A stretch of 64,000 nucleotides of DNA from an uncultured Clostridia bacterium (GTDB taxonomy: Bacteria > Bacillota > Clostridia > TANB77 > CAG-508). The position numbers and the translations under genes were made by a program. Where the stretch lies: NCBI GenBank assembly GCA_948735595.1, contig CAPXSA010000008.1:23519-87518 (forward strand), given 5' to 3'. This document shows positions 62,197 through 64,000 of the stretch, in pieces. The notes beneath the pieces are model-generated. The model did no database searches. It was given only the letters and a program-made list of their open reading frames with translations, and was not told the DNA's origin. The stretch's first letter is position 1. Every line of letters begins with the position of its first letter.

Positions 62197-63192
62197 TTGG
62201 AAACAATGAATAATGAAATAATAGAAATTAATCAAAATTCAATTAAAGATAAAATTTATATAGTTCGAAATCAAAAAGTAATGATTGATAGTGACTTAGC
62301 GGAGATTTATGGATATACAACAAAAGCATTTAATCAACAAGTAAAAAATAATATTGAAAAATTTGAAGAAGATTTCCGATTTCAATTAACGGACGATGAA
62401 GTTTCAAAAATATTGAGGTCAAAAAATTTGACCTCGATGCAAACAAAAGGAAAAAGGGGCGGAAGAACTTATAATCCATACGTTTTCACAGAACAAGGCA
62501 TATATATGCTAATGACTGTACTTAAGGGAGAACTGGCAACTCGTCAAAGCAAAGCACTTATTAGAATATTTAAAGAAATGAAGGATTATTTAATCGAAGC
62601 AGAAGGACTTATTGGACAGAAGGAATTATTAAGACTTTCTCTACAAACTACAGAGAATACTAGAGCTATCAAGAAGATAGAAGATGAAATGGCAACCAAA
62701 AAAGATTTAATTAGAGTTATGAAAAACTTTATTGATACTAATATGTTTAAGGAATTTTTAATTCTTAATGGACAAACAGTAGAGGCGGATATAGCATATG
62801 CAAAAATTTATAGCTTAGCAAAAGAAAATATATATGTTATAGATAATTATATTGGATTAAAAACATTAGCATTACTAAAGAATGTACGAAAGAATGTTAA
62901 AATAACTATTTTTAGTGATAACATTGGAAATACTTTACACAAATTAGAATATAAAGATTTTATTAAAGAATATCCAAATATAGATATATCCTTCAAAATA
63001 ACAGATAACATATATCATGATAGGTATATAATAATAGATTACAAGTCAAAATCTGAACGAATATATCATTGTGGGGCATCTTCTAAGGATGCTGGTAAAC
63101 GAATTACTACTATAGCTGAAGTAAAAGATGCTAAAATGTATTATCCGATGATTGATGCATTACTTACAAATAAGAATTTGGATTTAAAATAA
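62197..63192 (+). CDS. ORF6N-domain protein with PLD-like C-terminal domain
   Basis: A 331-residue protein. Residues ~12-100 form an ORF6N DNA-binding domain (IYIVRNQKVMIDSDLAEIYG; YNPYVFTEQGIYMLMTVLKG) known from phage antirepressor-like proteins. A helical linker (~120-185) leads to a C-terminal domain with YHDRYIIIDY and YHCGASSKDAGKR, resembling one HxD/N half of a phospholipase D-like fold. The start is TTG at 62197, because AGGAGG stands 8 bases upstream; ATG 62206 is the alternative. Such two-domain proteins are common on mobile elements of gut Firmicutes; their role is unclear (regulator, nuclease-like or defence). Composition is native. Confidence 0.85.
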   Translation: METMNNEIIEINQNSIKDKIYIVRNQKVMIDSDLAEIYGYTTKAFNQQVKNNIEKFEEDFRFQLTDDEVSKILRSKNLTSMQTKGKRGGRTYNPYVFTEQGIYMLMTVLKGELATRQSKALIRIFKEMKDYLIEAEGLIGQKELLRLSLQTTENTRAIKKIEDEMATKKDLIRVMKNFIDTNMFKEFLILNGQTVEADIAYAKIYSLAKENIYVIDNYIGLKTLALLKNVRKNVKITIFSDNIGNTLHKLEYKDFIKEYPNIDISFKITDNIYHDRYIIIDYKSKSERIYHCGASSKDAGKRITTIAEVKDAKMYYPMIDALLTNKNLDLK

Positions 63193-63206
63193 AGAAAATA
63201 AAAAAT

Positions 63207-63244
63207 GCTTTAGATTTAGAAATAAGTCTAAGGCTTATTTTATG
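63207..63244 (+). terminator. Terminator after the ORF6N gene
   Basis: A 12-bp stem (63207-63218 with 63223-63234, two G-U pairs) closed by GAAA is followed by TTATTTTAT. Confidence 0.82.
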
Positions 63245-63363
63245 GAATTTTTTGTCTACATTAATAAAAGGTAAAGTTACTTAAATAACAAAAGAAGAAC
63301 GCCTAAAACTAAAAATAAAGGCAAGTAAAAGGAAGAATATTCTAACAGAGAGTATGCTAAACC

Positions 63364-63388
63364 ATATGCAAATGTGGAGTTTGCATAT
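63364..63388. repeat. Inverted repeat upstream of oriT
   Basis: ATATGCAAA (63364-63372) and TTTGCATAT (63380-63388) are perfect inverse copies with a 7-base loop; probably a relaxase or accessory-protein recognition site. The surrounding 63245-63450 shows no gene. Confidence 0.5.
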
Positions 63389-63454
63389 AGAAAATCAGCT
63401 ACTAGAGTAGATAACTACTTTAGGCAAAGGGGTGTGGGGTGTCCCTGCCACACT

Positions 63455-63505
63455 AACACTTTTTGAAGCGATAAGCGAAAAAAGTGTTGTAGTGTGTTAC
63501 AATAC
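63455..63505 (+). other. Origin of transfer (oriT) of MobV/pMV158 type
   Basis: TAGTGTG/TTA at 63490-63499 equals the nick sequence known for pMV158-type oriT, with the cut expected between 63496 and 63497. As in that family, the nick lies in the loop of a hairpin: GTGTTGTA (63484-63491) pairs with TACAATAC (63498-63505) around GTGTGT. An upstream inverted repeat AACACTTTTT (63455-63464) / AAAAAGTGTT (63479-63488) gives a second, mutually exclusive hairpin. The relaxase gene begins about 70 bases downstream, the normal arrangement. Confidence 0.82.
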
Positions 63506-63576
63506 CCAGCTAAAAAGCAAAAATTTTTATTGGCTTATGGTATTTATTCCAGAGCCGAGCAAGGAGGTTATGTGAA

Positions 63577-64000
63577 ATGAGTTATGCAATAATTAGAAAC
63601 ACAAAATACAAAAGAGAAAATCTAAAAGGAATATTTAGACACAATGAAAGAAAAAATAAGAATTATTCAAATGATAATATAGATAAAGAAAAATCATATT
63701 TGAATTATTCAATAAAACAACCAAGATATAGTTACGAAAAAGAATTTGATAGAATAAGAGAAGAATATAATTTAAAAGGGCAAATAAAAACAGTAAGTAA
63801 TATAGCTTGTGAATATATAATTACATCTGATAAGTAATTTTTTGAAACAATAGGCGAAGAAGAAACAAAACGATATTTTGAAACTGCATATCAATTTGTA
63901 ACTGAATATAAGAATTTAGGTGAACAATATATAATGTCTGCAAAAGTGCATATGGACGAGGAAACTCCACATATGCACTTGATTTTTTTGCCTGTTGTTC
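63577..64000 (+). pseudogene. MobV-family (Mob/Pre) relaxase, interrupted by an in-frame stop and cut by the window edge
   Basis: DNA relaxase that would nick the adjacent oriT and lead strand transfer. The N-terminal part (MSYAIIRNTKYKRENLKGIF) and the metal-binding motif VHMDEETPHMHLIF (HxDExTPHxH, near residue 128) are diagnostic of Mob/Pre proteins. A TAA at 63835-63837 interrupts the frame, yet the family sequence continues in the same frame immediately after (FFETIGEEETKRYFETA), as if a GAA had changed to TAA. The gene runs off the right edge. AAGGAGG precedes the ATG. Unlike the CGG cases, this break is a nonsense change, so the gene is probably inactive or needs read-through. Confidence 0.8.

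Noticed and set aside
63835..63837. Relaxase break as another CGG-type frameshift
   Set aside because: The interruption is a TAA within the same reading frame, with no CGG and no frame change.
1..64000. CRISPR array, tRNA or rRNA genes, prophage structural genes
   Set aside because: No regularly spaced direct repeats, no cloverleaf with conserved TTCRA arm and CCA context, and no capsid or terminase-type proteins were seen.

Overview
The window reads as chromosomal DNA of a low-GC, Gram-positive (monoderm) anaerobe of the Clostridia type. The evidence is A+T-rich DNA with strong Shine-Dalgarno sites, pyruvate phosphate dikinase, a teichoic-acid locus with dlt genes and TagGH-type export, a FASII/acetyl-CoA carboxylase operon, QueH, and BceRS-like regulation. 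No tRNA, rRNA or CRISPR was recognised.

Layout. 1-991: 3' end of an unidentified charged protein, then a promoter-terminator-bounded structured RNA candidate. 992-8331: ppdK, a small GC-richer gene, a Fic gene, rpmF, a MATE/cytidylate-kinase-like fusion, and a Nudix-HD pair. 8388-25960: cell-envelope locus with two CDP-polyol phosphotransferases, an IspD/TarI-like cytidylyltransferase, a GatZ-like protein, a GatD-like dehydrogenase, mscL, an rRNA methyltransferase, dltA-C-B-D, tagG, tagH, a YfhO-like protein and an acyltransferase. 25989-37129: tyrS, two GC-richer genes, rpiA, tagO-like, ruvB, queH, a peptidase E/HipA pair, capA-like and a phosphotransferase. 37237-41848: polA, lytic transglycosylase, M23 peptidase. 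42001-52764: acyl-CoA synthetase, birA, fabD, fabG, fabF, accB, fabZ, accC, accD, accA, fabI. 52911-61653: membrane protein, lipase-like protein, ABC exporter and two-component system. 61654-64000: mobile-DNA edge with a pilin-like remnant, an ORF6N protein, a MobV-type oriT and a relaxase broken by a stop codon.

Two patterns stand out. First, four genes (Fic, tagG, tagO-like, phosphotransferase) are each split by a +1 frameshift, and all four breaks lie exactly at a zero-frame CGG followed by G or A, where skipping the C restores the family sequence with a glycine. By eye, no other gene of native base composition has an in-frame CGG, whereas five GC-richer single-gene units use CGG normally. 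This suggests CGG is unassigned or a +1-frameshift codon in the host; a systematic sequence artefact is the alternative. Second, the GatZ-like, GatD-like and cytidylyltransferase genes beside two polyol-phosphate polymerases make a coherent route fructose-6-P -> tagatose-6-P -> galactitol-1-P -> CDP-galactitol, predicting a galactitol-phosphate teichoic acid.

Several intergenic gaps, mainly inside the FASII operon, hold long perfect inverted repeats; two of these share a core with a compensatory base-pair change.
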